Positions 27,085-37,046 of a stretch of DNA of 64,000 bases are shown here, piece after piece. Origin of the DNA: Aureliella helgolandensis. Its GTDB lineage: Bacteria; Planctomycetota; Planctomycetia; Pirellulales; Pirellulaceae. The DNA lies in assembly GCF_007752135.1 (NCBI RefSeq), contig NZ_CP036298.1, positions 992,001 to 1,056,000 of the forward strand, given 5' to 3'. The notes below the pieces were generated by a model, which saw only the letters and a program-made list of their open reading frames with translations, had not been told where the DNA came from and did no database searches. How positions within the stretch are numbered: position 1 is the stretch's first letter; every line of letters begins with the position of its first letter. A program made the position numbers and the translations under genes.

Positions 27085-27210
27085 TTCGTCGACGGTTACC
27101 GTGAATGAGGCGGCGTTCATCGCCGCGAATAATGATACGGTAAATAGCGTTCCCCCACGGCAAGCGAGGTTGTCGTGGCAGGCCATTCCTCCGCATCAAT
27201 CGAAAGTCCA
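27085..27210 (-). pseudogene. N-terminal remnant of an IS200-like/RAYT transposase
   Basis: The minus strand reads GLPRQPRLPWGNAIYRIIIRGDERRLIH, matching the start of REP-associated Tyr transposases (PRxPRxxxxGAxYHVxxRGxxRR). The HUH site and all later parts are missing, and the frame runs into unrelated Arg-rich sequence. The next 34 bases (27050-27083) are a repeat found again at 30839-30873. Confidence 0.6.
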
Positions 27211-27337
27211 CCTCAGACTTCCTAACAGAAGGAGCATCGCAACCTCCATCAAACCCGCAACCCGCTTTTGACTTCAGTGGAGCGTTGCCTTGCCGATGTA
27301 GCGAAGGGAGGATGTCCACGTGATTCAACGCTAGTCT

Positions 27338-28189
27338 TTAATGCATCAACCGCATCGCTTTTTGGCGGTCTTGAACCAACGCGGGATCGGGATGCGGTGT
27401 TGCTAGCCTCGCATCTAGTTCTGCAATCGCCTTGTTCAACTCGCGATTCGCGGCGGCATGATCATCCGACAACAGCAACACTTCGGCTTTACGAATCTGC
27501 CATGCGCTTTTCAGACGGAAGTCTTGCAGTTTTTGTTCGATCATTGCGATAGCTTCTGCTCGCGACGCGGATGCACGCCCATCTTTTTGAGCTAGACCTC
27601 GGCCAGCATCGGCGATTAATGCATCACAGAGTGCGGCCTGAACTACGGGGCTAGCAGTTAATTCATAGGCGCTGCGCAGACCGCGAATTTGTGATTCGGT
27701 CTGACCGGCTTCTCGCTGGGCTTCGGCGCGCCACAGATACCATTGGATTTCGCTGCGATGGTTCTTCAACGCGATGTCAAACTCCGCGATGGCGGCTTGC
27801 CATTGCCGATGAGCATAGTAAATCTCACCGCGAATTGCATGCCCCGCGGTGCGCACCGCAGCGTCATGGCTGTCAAGCAATGCGTCGACTTGATGCAATA
27901 ATTCGATAGACTCGCCCCCAGCCAGCTGCAACCGAATCAGTTCAATTTGGGTGAACTCCGACGTCGGATCGAGACGCAGAGCATGTCGCAGATCGCTCTT
28001 CGCCGATTCGTACTCTCGCAGCGCGCGATATTCGCATGCCCGACGAAACAGCAGATCCGCCGTGGGACCTTGAACCGATATTTTTTTGCTAAGCCTAGCG
28101 ATAACGTCATGTGGACCGTCGTGAGCCAGCGAGGTGGATCCCGCAGCCAAGACGGCCAGCGACGCGATGTACAGGCAGTAGCGAGGCAT
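27338..28189 (-). CDS. Secreted tetratricopeptide-repeat protein
   Basis: The protein has 283 residues with a signal peptide (MPRYCLYIASLAVLAAGSTSLAHD). At least four TPR-like helical pairs follow: FRRACEYRALREYESAKSDLRHALRLDP, GEIYYAHRQWQAAIAEFDIALK, LWRAEAQREAGQTESQIRGLRSAYEL and KAEVLLLSDDHAAANRELNKAIAELD. It is probably a periplasmic scaffold. It follows the metallophosphoesterase gene on the same strand, but 440 bp away. Confidence 0.75.
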   Translation of the reverse strand: MPRYCLYIASLAVLAAGSTSLAHDGPHDVIARLSKKISVQGPTADLLFRRACEYRALREYESAKSDLRHALRLDPTSEFTQIELIRLQLAGGESIELLHQVDALLDSHDAAVRTAGHAIRGEIYYAHRQWQAAIAEFDIALKNHRSEIQWYLWRAEAQREAGQTESQIRGLRSAYELTASPVVQAALCDALIADAGRGLAQKDGRASASRAEAIAMIEQKLQDFRLKSAWQIRKAEVLLLSDDHAAANRELNKAIAELDARLATPHPDPALVQDRQKAMRLMH

Positions 28190-28629
28190 GGTGCTTTTCT
28201 TTTCTCTAGGACGGCGTGTTCATCGAAAACTGCAAGTGCTTTTTCAACGTTCCCTATGCCAACGGACGTGCGATAGGTTACCGATGGTCTTGCAGGTCTG
28301 TAATAGTATTTTCGCTTTTGCCGGGCGTGTTCCGGTCGGGGCAACAACTGGCTGCTACACAAGCAGCTCCCTCGTATCTCTCTCGCAGGCTCAAACCGTC
28401 GAAGTCAGTTCGAGGGTGCGTGAGAACCGGCTTAGGAGCGGCCAGGCCGATAGTTTCTGGTGGCGAGCCCGCCGGGGCAAACCCGAAACGGAACTGTTGG
28501 TACAACAGAAGTTCTACCCCGCCCGTGACCAGCTTGAATGGCTAAATGTCAAAGTCCCTACTCATAAATCGCATATCCCACGGCGTACCGACAAAACATT
28601 GCGCAGGCGCCTGTCGCTTTGATGTGCGT
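28190..28629. other. Intergenic region between the phosphoesterase and TPR genes
   Basis: No family feature is visible in any frame. The short frames overlap each other on both strands, as expected of non-coding DNA. Confidence 0.4.
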
Positions 28630-30726
28630 TCAGCGTTTCGGTACTGCTAGTAAATAGGGGTCGAGCGTAAAATCGCTGCTACTGAGACTGACGTTGTGGC
28701 CTTCGACCGAGAGAATGTTGTCGTCATCAACGAGCAACTGCGTTGCGTTCGGTAACGGGAAGTATTCGTACCCTTCGGCTTCGTGGCTTTGGACGTCGCC
28801 AACATTCGCGCCTCGTCCAACTTTCACACCAACCCGTAGCACTTCCTGACCGTTGAGGTAGGCGATAAAGCTATCGTCGTAGGCGATCGCCAGGCCCAAC
28901 TCGGCTATTTTTTCTTTGTCTCCGGGCGCCAGTTCGAATTCCCTCCTCGCATAAACGACAGAGTACGAGTCTTTCATCTCTTTCAATTCGGTGATGTCAT
29001 CGCTATCGCCGTAGCCAATGCTGGTTTTACCAACTTTCCAGCCATCGGATTCTTCGGGAATCACCGCGATGGCAGTCCAGTTTTCTGCCGCGTGTCTCCC
29101 CGCCAGATAGTCCCATTCCGAATTGGGCTTGATCAATTCCGTCGCGTTTTTAGGGAATGGAACTGTACCCGATTTCTCACGCTTCGGTTTGTCGATAGCC
29201 ACCGAATAGGCAGGTAGTGTGCGTGGGTTTTCAACAATTTTCGGAATCACGGTACCTTGTTTTACGATGCTAAACAGGTCGCTCGTTGCGCCACCGCGAT
29301 CGACCATCATGCCGGTCAAGGTATCCCCTTCGACATCCAGGATCGTCGAACCATTTTCGACAATCACACGTTTCATCACCGGCGATGTTCCCAGACGCGT
29401 AACTCTAGCACCCCCATGTCCCGCTACCACTTGCACGGTCCCCTGATGAGCGTGCAGTCCTTTGCTCTTGCGGTACGCACCTTCCCCGTGGGGATTCCCG
29501 TCGCCGTCATCCAAAACCACTCCGGTCGCCGTGGTGGGCGTTTGATAGGCACCGTCGATCAGCATCGATCGCTCATAAATGTGCGAGTGTCCGGTGAGCA
29601 CGAGGTCGACGCCGCCGGCTTCGAGTACCGGCATGATCAACTCGCGCATTTCAATCAGCGCCCCTTCCTTGTCACTATCATGCGAACCTTTGGTATAGGG
29701 CGGGTGATGCCAAAAGGCGATAATCCAGTCCTGCTTGGTGGCTTCCAAATCGGCTCGCAACCACTGCGACATCACGCCCGTCGGTGCGCGATCGAGATCA
29801 TGAGAGTCGAGACAAATAAAGTGAATGTTGGCATAGTCAAACGAATAGTACGCCTCACTGGCTGAGGCCAATCCACCGGCTTCGGCTCGGGTGGGGCAGC
29901 GGTACGCATCAAAGTACGGCCCGATCCCCAGCAATCCTTTGGACGTTTTACCCTCATGGTTGCCCATTGCAGCCCAACACACGGTGCTCTGCAGTGTCGA
30001 TCGATAGACATCGAAAAAGTTGCGTTGGAATTCGGCGTCGGTTCCCGATGGGTACGCCATATCGCCGACGTGTAGGAACAAATCGAGTGGACGATCTTGC
30101 TTGGTAACGAAGTCCTGCATGGCTTGATAGACGGCGGCTTGCCGGGAATCGCCCGTTCCTGAATCACCAACCACCCAAACTCGCACAGGCTCGACGGCGC
30201 TGGGGTTGGGATGTGTTCGGAAATAGAATTCAGCGCCGCCCGCCAACGGTGTCGCACCATCGAAAACGGCGTAATAATATCTTGTCGATGGCTGAAGATC
30301 GGAAAGGAAGGCTTCATATTGAACCGTCCCCACGGGGGCTGAGTGCAATGTCGGGGACGCATCGCTAGTCGTATCGCTAGGCAGCGACTCCGATGGCTCC
30401 AGGCCAGCCAGCGGTGCGTTACGGACTAAGATGGCAGAAGCGGCGACCTCCTGATCGAGTTGATCAGGTTGCGTCCCAAACCGCACCACTGGCTTGGTGG
30501 CACTACTGGTCCGCCACAAAATCGAAATCGACGTCGGCGTGGAGAGCTGTAAGTACGGCCCACGCGAAAGGATGTCGGTTTCGGTTTTAGCAACGCCCGG
30601 TTGCTGTGCCAGACCGAGCGGCGTGGCGGCGCAAACGAAGGCCGTGATGCAGCAAGCGGTCCAGGCGAAGGTCGTGGGTGAGAAAGGCCGCGATCTTGCT
30701 GCGGCAGCTGAATCAGCTCTGGTCAT
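28630..30726 (-). CDS. Secreted purple-acid-phosphatase-like metallophosphoesterase
   Basis: The protein has 698 residues with an Arg-containing N-terminus and export signal (hydrophobic stretch about 20-41, AQQ cleavage). An Fn3-like domain (about 52-170) leads into a calcineurin-fold domain (about 185-430) with all the metal-site motifs: GDSGTGD, GDMAYPSG, GNHE, WHHPPY and GHSHIYER. The C-terminal region (about 530-698) includes a jelly-roll-like domain (YVxARREFELAPGD, AIAYDDSFIAYLNGQEVLR) typical of planctomycete hydrolases. It should release phosphate from organic esters outside the cytoplasm. Confidence 0.88.
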   Translation of the reverse strand: MTRADSAAAARSRPFSPTTFAWTACCITAFVCAATPLGLAQQPGVAKTETDILSRGPYLQLSTPTSISILWRTSSATKPVVRFGTQPDQLDQEVAASAILVRNAPLAGLEPSESLPSDTTSDASPTLHSAPVGTVQYEAFLSDLQPSTRYYYAVFDGATPLAGGAEFYFRTHPNPSAVEPVRVWVVGDSGTGDSRQAAVYQAMQDFVTKQDRPLDLFLHVGDMAYPSGTDAEFQRNFFDVYRSTLQSTVCWAAMGNHEGKTSKGLLGIGPYFDAYRCPTRAEAGGLASASEAYYSFDYANIHFICLDSHDLDRAPTGVMSQWLRADLEATKQDWIIAFWHHPPYTKGSHDSDKEGALIEMRELIMPVLEAGGVDLVLTGHSHIYERSMLIDGAYQTPTTATGVVLDDGDGNPHGEGAYRKSKGLHAHQGTVQVVAGHGGARVTRLGTSPVMKRVIVENGSTILDVEGDTLTGMMVDRGGATSDLFSIVKQGTVIPKIVENPRTLPAYSVAIDKPKREKSGTVPFPKNATELIKPNSEWDYLAGRHAAENWTAIAVIPEESDGWKVGKTSIGYGDSDDITELKEMKDSYSVVYARREFELAPGDKEKIAELGLAIAYDDSFIAYLNGQEVLRVGVKVGRGANVGDVQSHEAEGYEYFPLPNATQLLVDDDNILSVEGHNVSLSSSDFTLDPYLLAVPKR

Positions 30727-31357
30727 GGTGGGGTAACTGCTAGCGGAGGATCGGTGGGAGAGGAATTACATTATACCTTAATTAGGGAAGGGCTTGGCTG
30801 GGGCGGACTGAGGGCTCGAGTTTCACCCCAACCAGGTCTCAATTCGTTTCCGTTTCGCCCTCCTTGGAGCAATGCCCTTCAAACTTCTCTTTGCCCGTTC
30901 TACCATATCCGACGAACGGTTTGGGGGCCCCTGGATCAAGACGCTCCGTTCTCTCGGCTATCTCTGCGAGCGTTGATCCGGTGCATCGCAGGCAATTGTG
31001 TGCCTTTAGGTCACGTGCTCTCGCTGCCCTGCGAAATCCAACGATTTCTTCTGCTAACACACCGCACTCACTCGCCGTTGCTTGGGCACTTTGTCGAAAG
31101 TGAAGATCGAGGTCCTGCGCATTCGACAGTCGTTCTGTTCTTGGCTCTCACCAGTTGCTAGCTGAAGCATTCGCTTCACAAATCCTCTCCACCCTAAACC
31201 CAAATGTTTCGCTTGCCCTAGCGTTCCGTCGCCACGAATTGCCGCTCCTTCTTTCCTGCATTTTCGGTAGGCTACGGACGGATCCTTCCCTCCGAGGAGA
31301 CCTTTTAAGTCTCGTGAGGAAGCGAGTCATGTGCCGGAACACATCGAACTCCATGCG
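30727..31357. other. Long intergenic region with a repeat copy
   Basis: Bases 30839-30873 repeat the segment at 27050-27083. The remainder has short overlapping frames on both strands and no recognisable product. Confidence 0.45.
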
Positions 31358-31532
31358 TCAACGAGGTCGCCCAATGAACGCAAGCTCGTTGCGGTTGGGA
31401 TCCTGGAATGAGAGTTTATGCCCCCCGGGAGAACGCCTTCCCATCCATGTAATAACAGAGCTTCCCTTCGGCGTCATCAATACTGAAATCAGGTCCCCAC
31501 GACCAGAACTTCTCTTTGATTCGAAAGATCAT
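31358..31532 (-). pseudogene. Frameshifted and truncated LURP-one-related (tubby-like) protein
   Basis: From an ATG at 31532 the minus strand encodes MIFRIKEKFWSWGPDFSIDD, then AEGKLCYYMDGKAFSRG. At a run of six G (near 31420) the frame hits TAA, but one base over it continues HKLSFQDPNRNELAFIG to a stop at 31358. The joined product matches the N-terminal third of LURP-one-related/DUF567 proteins (KF-DxFxI-DxxGNxVYxVDGKAFSxGxxLSFQD). The rest of the domain is missing, so this is a relic even if the G-run shift is a sequencing artefact. Confidence 0.75.
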
Positions 31533-31926
31533 GGCTGCTCCCAATGCGAAACGAATGCTCGATACACCACCAATGGCACAGGAAATGTAATCTTGAGGCG
31601 CTCTTGGATTGTCAAGTGCTGGGCTGTCGAGCGACGGAATCTGGATGACCGAATAGGCGGGCACTCGTTCCGAGTTTGACAGGACGGCGTCAGCGGTCGG
31701 TGCGCTCCGGTCACAGCGATCCGTTGCTCGATCCAACAGAAGCTGCGTTGATCTGGGCGGCGTGTGCTTAGTGCCGGGCGGTTGAAGGGGAAGAGCCTCC
31801 CGGACTCGTCGGGGTACGAAGGTGTGCCGACTGCACGCTGAGTCAGCCAGACGGGGAAGCAAGCGAGAGTTCCGGGAAAGGCTCTGCTCCCTAATGGCGA
31901 AGTTGCGCAGCACCTCAACGACTCTG

Positions 31927-32403
31927 TCATGACAGTAAAAGTGGGCCTTCGATGGGAATGAATCGGTTCGCAGCCTGGATCAAGGATGCCGCTGTGAGCG
32001 TCCTTTCGCCGTACACCTCCACCTCCACGCTGTGGCTCTCACGCAACTTCTGGACGACTAGATCGAAATCGCCATCGCCAGACGCGAGTACGGCTACGTC
32101 AATCTCTTTGGCAAGCTCGAGCATGTCGATCGTGATGCCAACGTCCCAATCGCCCTTCGCAGATCCGTCTGCTCTCTGGATGAATGGCTTGAGCTTCACC
32201 TTAAAACCAATGGTCTCGAGGATCTGTTGGAATTGAATTTGCTTCTGATCTTTGCGATCGATTGCGTAGGCCAAGGCGGCTACGACCTCTCGTCGCGCCG
32301 TCACTTGGTCCCAGAACCTCCGATAATCAAAATGACATCCGTGGCTCTGCTTGACCGTGTAATAGACGTTCTGTACGTCCACGAAGATCGCAACTCGATC
32401 CAT
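31927..32403 (-). CDS. NYN-domain (LabA/DUF88-type) PIN-like ribonuclease family protein
   Basis: The protein has 158 residues, the standard size of a single NYN domain. Acidic residues of the PIN-like site are seen in FVDVQNVYY (Asp9), GDWDVGITIDM and LASGDGDFDLVV. The order of strands and helices and the C-terminal AASLIQAANRFI also agree. Members are Mg-dependent RNases or regulators. No partner is adjacent: it faces away from the transglutaminase-like gene, with a LURP-one relic on the other side. Confidence 0.88.
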   Translation of the reverse strand: MDRVAIFVDVQNVYYTVKQSHGCHFDYRRFWDQVTARREVVAALAYAIDRKDQKQIQFQQILETIGFKVKLKPFIQRADGSAKGDWDVGITIDMLELAKEIDVAVLASGDGDFDLVVQKLRESHSVEVEVYGERTLTAASLIQAANRFIPIEGPLLLS

Positions 32404-32890
32404 GGGGTAACCCTTTCTTTGCGGCTCGCGACTGATGAGTGGCGACCAGCGTCCTTTGCCAGTAATTCGTCTCAGCGTACAGTTGCTAGAATTCCTCCGC
32501 CAGCATACGCTCCAGCAAGGTGTTCGCCTAGGATGCAGGGACGCACCACGGCACAGGCCCCACGGTTTGCCTGCGGAGGCGTTGAGATTTCAGCTGGGGC
32601 CGCTTCGACTGGATCAGAAGGTGAGCGTCAAAGTGCGTTCGGTGGAAAGCCTAGCCAGTCACAAGCGTAACCGCAACTGTAGCGTCGCGTCGCAGCCCCG
32701 GGTGACTCGCCAAGCGATCGCCTTGCCGAACGCTTAACTCTAGGCAATATTCTGTTGGCTGGACCCGCTGCCTTGACTCGGTTGGTCGCCTCTGTTGTGC
32801 CAGGGAATTGGAAAGATTAAGCTGTTTTTCCGTTGACTCCCGATGTTAGGCGTCCCTGACCCAATTCGGGCGTTTCGGTGTTATCCCCTC
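32404..32890. other. Divergent intergenic region
   Basis: It separates the NYN gene from the transglutaminase-like gene. Nothing coding is convincing and no clear promoter box stands out. Confidence 0.4.
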
Positions 32891-35599
32891 ATGAACAACA
32901 ATATGCATCGTTCTCATGGCTCGCCAAGTGTTGGCTATCTCATCCTGTCGTTGCTGGGTGTTTTGATGCAACGGTCCGTGCATGCGGAATGGAGGGAGCT
33001 TCCTACCGCACCTGTCTATAATCTCAGCTTGCGGACCGATAGCACCCCGGACCTCAGCGATATCGACAGTTACCTGCGCTCCATCACTTCGCAGCATGCC
33101 ACCGCTCAAGACAAAGCCATTGCCATCTGGCGTTGGTCACAGCGCATGCGAAAGCAGACCTCCAATCCGATCGAAGACGGGCAGCACGTCCTTGACCCCA
33201 TCGTGCTTTTCAACAACTTTGGACACTGCAACTGCGGCATCATCTCGGGTCTCAACAACACCTTCTGGCTGAACATGGGTTGGCGGGCGCATTACGTTCA
33301 ACTCGGTGATCACACCGTCTGCGAAACCTCTTGGGACGATGGCAAGAGCTGGCACATGTTTGATGCCTCGATGAGCTTTTATTGTTTCAACGATACCGGT
33401 CAGGTCGCCGGCGTTGCAGAAATCGAAAAGAATCCGCACTACTATCTACGCAACTTCGCCCCCGAGGTGGGCACCAATCCGGTGCAGGATATCAACGATC
33501 ATCAGGGCTGGCGGCAGGCTTCGGACCGCCCTGTACATTACCATCGCACCCTTGCCAACGGTTACGACTCCTTCAAGGCTCCGAACTCCATTTCCGGAGG
33601 GGGGCTGCATGCCCAGTGGGGCCAACGCTTCGCCATCAACTTGCGTGAAAATGAGCACTACACCCGCTATTTCGGTCACCTCGCTGAAGTGGACAAAAGT
33701 CGTACGTTCCGGCCACTCGAGACGGGCAAGGATCCCGAAGGCCAGCACCGTCATCTTGGTATTCGCGCCAATGGCGTTTGGCGGTACGCCCCGGATCTGC
33801 GCAGCCGTTTTGCGGACCAGCTTGTGTATGACTCGGCGGGAGTGACCTTCGGTGATGCGCGAAGTGGTTTTGCGATCAAGCCAGCGGATGCAAACGCGGC
33901 TGGCACCTTGCTCCTGCGTATTCCCGCAAGCAATGTAGTCACCTCCGCGAAACTCTCGCTGGAGGTCAGCCGATTGAGTGTAACCGATGGAGTGTCGGTT
34001 TCGGTCTCACGGACTGCCGGTACTAGTTATCAACCGGTGTGGAGCTGTACGGAGAGAGGTAGCGCCATGGCCTTCGAACTCGATCTGCAGCCATTCGTGG
34101 CGGGCGTTTCAGAATACTTGGTGAGGGTGCAGATTCAGGGCGCCGGAGCGGGGCTGGAATCCGTCGTCGTCGATACCATCACGCAGATCAACCGGGCTGC
34201 TCTACCGCGTCTGTCGCGCGGCGGCAATCGTGTGCAACTGGTCCTGGGGACTCAAGCGGAGACTGTCCAGTTCCTGCCTTCCATCGTCACCGGCAACCAC
34301 AGCCAGACGGTCCACGAACAGGAGTCGATCGATGTCGAGACGGAGGTCGGTTTCTACAAGCCGATTCTGCGACCGGCGGAAGCCAACACGGCCGCACACG
34401 TGACTTGGAAGATCGCCACCCCCACGCCTATCACCGCTATCAACTACGGTGGCACGATCTGCGTCAAGACCGCCAACGACCGCGCGACCCTATTACACTC
34501 GTTCGATGGCCAAACCTTTGTCCCTGATTATGAGAAAGCCGACGGCGACGAACCATTTGACTTGATGATCAACCGAGATGTGACGCCAATTCCCGTGGGA
34601 CAGCGTGAGGCATATCTGCGTTATGAGTTCCAGACGCAACAGTATCCCCGCAGCTATGCCGGACCAGGCATTCAGGCGGCTCGGATGCTTGTGCAGCACG
34701 AGCCACGCGTGAAAGGTTTCACTCCCATCGAGGTTACTTACTGTTGGATCGAGCATCGCGAAAGTGGCGATGTTGAGCGCCAGCATACGCAGCGGATCGC
34801 CTCTCCTGCCGAGGAGTATTCGATCAATGTTGGCGGCTATCGCGACCCCACCATGCAATGGGTCCGGCTGAATTTGCAGGGCTCGGCTCCAGCCGATGGG
34901 AAGGTTACCTACGGGTACTCCGATGGTGTAGATATCGGTTCGGGGGCAGCGGTCAAGCCCGCGCTTTATGAATGGGGCCGCAACATCGCGCTCGGTAAAC
35001 GCTACACGCTCACCGGTCCGCAACATGCGAAGAACCTCGACGCTGGCGGCGATCTGACCGACGGCATCATCGCTCCTCCCGATGAAGATGTTTCCGAAAG
35101 TTACATGCCCACGAACGTCATGTTTGAGCAGGATGCCACCGCAGTAATCACGTTGGATCTGGGCAAGACTCAGAAGGTCGCCGCAGTGCGGATTCATGCG
35201 GGGCAGGAAGCCGGGTTCAAACTGGCCTATCCGAAGGTTATCCGCGTGGAGGTTTCAGAGGATGGCCAAAACTTCTCCCAAACAGGCGAGGCCACGCATC
35301 ACCAAGTCTTCGATCCGCCAGCGAATTTCCAACCCTGGGAACATGATGATTCTCCGCAGTATGCGATGCTGCCAGCGGGCGGCCGACTGGCCTACGCCTA
35401 TCGAGTCGTCTTGGAACGGCCCCAGGCCGCGAGATTCGTCCGAGTGACCTGTGAAGCACTCAACGGCTGGGGCATCCTGTTGTCGGAAGTGCAAGTGTTC
35501 GATCAAGTAGCGGTGCAGCAGGATGTGCCGCCGCACGTGTATCTGCCACCGCTCAAGCAGCTGGCTCAACCATCCCCCCTCGCCGGAAGCAACCCGTGA
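32891..35599 (+). CDS. Secreted transglutaminase-like protein with C-terminal discoidin (F5/8 C) domain
   Basis: The protein has about 902 residues from the ATG at 32891 (an in-frame start at 32843 would add 16). A signal peptide (GYLILSLLGVLMQRSVHA) leads into a transglutaminase-like domain. The candidate triad is Cys in GHCNCGIISGLNNTFWLNMGW, His in GDHTVCETSWDDGKSWHMFDAS and Asp in the same stretch. The middle part is made of beta-sandwich modules. The end is a galactose-binding discoidin domain: NIALGKRYTLTG, ITLDLGKTQKVAAVRIH, VIRVEVSEDGQNF, ARFVRVTCEALNGWGILLSEVQVF. It probably binds a glycan and acts on protein or peptidoglycan. The next gene starts on its stop codon (GTGA), so the two work together or at least are coexpressed. 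Confidence 0.8.
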   Translation: MNNNMHRSHGSPSVGYLILSLLGVLMQRSVHAEWRELPTAPVYNLSLRTDSTPDLSDIDSYLRSITSQHATAQDKAIAIWRWSQRMRKQTSNPIEDGQHVLDPIVLFNNFGHCNCGIISGLNNTFWLNMGWRAHYVQLGDHTVCETSWDDGKSWHMFDASMSFYCFNDTGQVAGVAEIEKNPHYYLRNFAPEVGTNPVQDINDHQGWRQASDRPVHYHRTLANGYDSFKAPNSISGGGLHAQWGQRFAINLRENEHYTRYFGHLAEVDKSRTFRPLETGKDPEGQHRHLGIRANGVWRYAPDLRSRFADQLVYDSAGVTFGDARSGFAIKPADANAAGTLLLRIPASNVVTSAKLSLEVSRLSVTDGVSVSVSRTAGTSYQPVWSCTERGSAMAFELDLQPFVAGVSEYLVRVQIQGAGAGLESVVVDTITQINRAALPRLSRGGNRVQLVLGTQAETVQFLPSIVTGNHSQTVHEQESIDVETEVGFYKPILRPAEANTAAHVTWKIATPTPITAINYGGTICVKTANDRATLLHSFDGQTFVPDYEKADGDEPFDLMINRDVTPIPVGQREAYLRYEFQTQQYPRSYAGPGIQAARMLVQHEPRVKGFTPIEVTYCWIEHRESGDVERQHTQRIASPAEEYSINVGGYRDPTMQWVRLNLQGSAPADGKVTYGYSDGVDIGSGAAVKPALYEWGRNIALGKRYTLTGPQHAKNLDAGGDLTDGIIAPPDEDVSESYMPTNVMFEQDATAVITLDLGKTQKVAAVRIHAGQEAGFKLAYPKVIRVEVSEDGQNFSQTGEATHHQVFDPPANFQPWEHDDSPQYAMLPAGGRLAYAYRVVLERPQAARFVRVTCEALNGWGILLSEVQVFDQVAVQQDVPPHVYLPPLKQLAQPSPLAGSNP

Positions 35600-36816
35600 A
35601 TTCAGACGCCTCCAAGTCGCCGACGGTTCTAACGCCCGAACCCGCAACGGCGCCGACCCGCCTGGCGTCGCTCGATGCCTACCGCGGCGCGATCATGCTA
35701 CTGATGGCCAGTGGCGGTCTGGGGCTGGCCGAGATTGCCAAGGAGTTTCCCGATAGCTCCGTTTGGCAGATTCTTGGACACCAAAGCGGTCACGTGCAAT
35801 GGGCGGGCTGTGCCCTGTGGGACCTCATTCAGCCAGCCTTTATGTTTATGGTGGGCATCTCCCTACCATGGTCACTGGCTAGTCGAAGTGCCCGTGGCCA
35901 GAGCTTTCAGCTCATGTTGGCGCATGCCCTGTGGCGGTCGCTACTACTAGTCCTGCTGGCCGTGTTTCTCTCTTCCGCCTGGAGCGAACAAACCAATTGG
36001 GTTTTCACCAATGTCTTGGCGCAGATCGGACTGGGGTATCCGCTGCTGTTCCTGCTGGCATTCACCAAATCTCGTACCACCTGGATTGCCGCTTTTTCGA
36101 TTTTGGCGCTCTACTGGATGGCGTTTGCCCTCCATCCGCTACCGCCGGCTGACTTTGATTGGCAGGCAGTGGGCGTTCCCCCGGACTGGTCTTGGCTCAC
36201 CGGCTTCGCCGCTCACTGGGAAAAGAATGCCAACTTCGCTTCCAACTTCGATCTGTGGTTCCTTAACCTCTTTCCACGCGACGAACCATTCACCTTTAAC
36301 CGAGGCGGCTACGCGACGTTAAATTTTATCCCCTCACTAGCCACGATGACCTTTGGCCTGCTCGCGGGGCGGCTGCTACGTAGCGACCTGCCCATGTCCG
36401 GCAAACTAATGCGGCTGGTGCTTGCCGGCTTGCTCGGCATTGCCTTGGGGATGGCGCTCGACCTTACCGGCATCTGTCCGATTGTCAAACGCATCTGGAC
36501 GCCCGCGTGGACGCTCTACAGCACAGGGTTCGTGGCGATCATGCTGGCCGTGATGGTCGCCCTTGTCGATGGATTGTCACTCAAACGCCTCGCCTTCCCG
36601 CTGATGATCGTTGGCCTCAACCCTATCACGCTTTACTGTTTGTTTCAGCTGAGTACTTCTTTTATTCGAAAACAGCTTCAGATTCACCTGGGCCAGGATG
36701 TTTTCTCAATCTTCGGCGACCTGTGGATTCCCATGATGCAACGAGCCTGCGTCCTGCTGATCCTCTGGTTGATCATCTTGTGGATGTATCGCCGCAAAGT
36801 CTTTCTGCGTCTGTGA
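35596..36816 (+). CDS. DUF5009/HGSNAT-like multi-pass membrane acyltransferase
   Basis: The protein has 406 residues from a GTG that overlaps the previous stop codon by 4 bp, so translation is coupled. About ten membrane helices are visible. The N-terminus RLASLDAYRGAIMLLMASGG and the following HVQWAGCALWDLIQPAFMFMVGISLPWSL match the family of heparan-alpha-glucosaminide N-acetyltransferase and bacterial DUF5009 proteins (SLDxxRG, DLIxPxFxFxVG). Those move an acetyl group from cytoplasmic acetyl-CoA to a sugar amine across the membrane. With the discoidin/transglutaminase neighbour, modification or use of an external amino-sugar polymer is a reasonable guess. Confidence 0.85.
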   Translation: MNSDASKSPTVLTPEPATAPTRLASLDAYRGAIMLLMASGGLGLAEIAKEFPDSSVWQILGHQSGHVQWAGCALWDLIQPAFMFMVGISLPWSLASRSARGQSFQLMLAHALWRSLLLVLLAVFLSSAWSEQTNWVFTNVLAQIGLGYPLLFLLAFTKSRTTWIAAFSILALYWMAFALHPLPPADFDWQAVGVPPDWSWLTGFAAHWEKNANFASNFDLWFLNLFPRDEPFTFNRGGYATLNFIPSLATMTFGLLAGRLLRSDLPMSGKLMRLVLAGLLGIALGMALDLTGICPIVKRIWTPAWTLYSTGFVAIMLAVMVALVDGLSLKRLAFPLMIVGLNPITLYCLFQLSTSFIRKQLQIHLGQDVFSIFGDLWIPMMQRACVLLILWLIILWMYRRKVFLRL

Positions 36817-37046
36817 CGGGCGAAGTAAGGGGAACCCTCCGCGGCCGGTGGCCTCCTGCGTCAGCCCGCCCCGGGGGAAGGCTTCGCAGGAAGGACTTGT
36901 GCCAGGGGGTATTGTGAGATCGCTTTCTCAATATCGGTGAAGGTAGTCGTATTCGAGCAAGTCGTTCGATCTATGCGCAGCCGTTGAAAACAGGGGAGCA
37001 AACCTTTTGTCGGAAGCGCCGAACTCCACTGCTGTTCCGCGCGATC

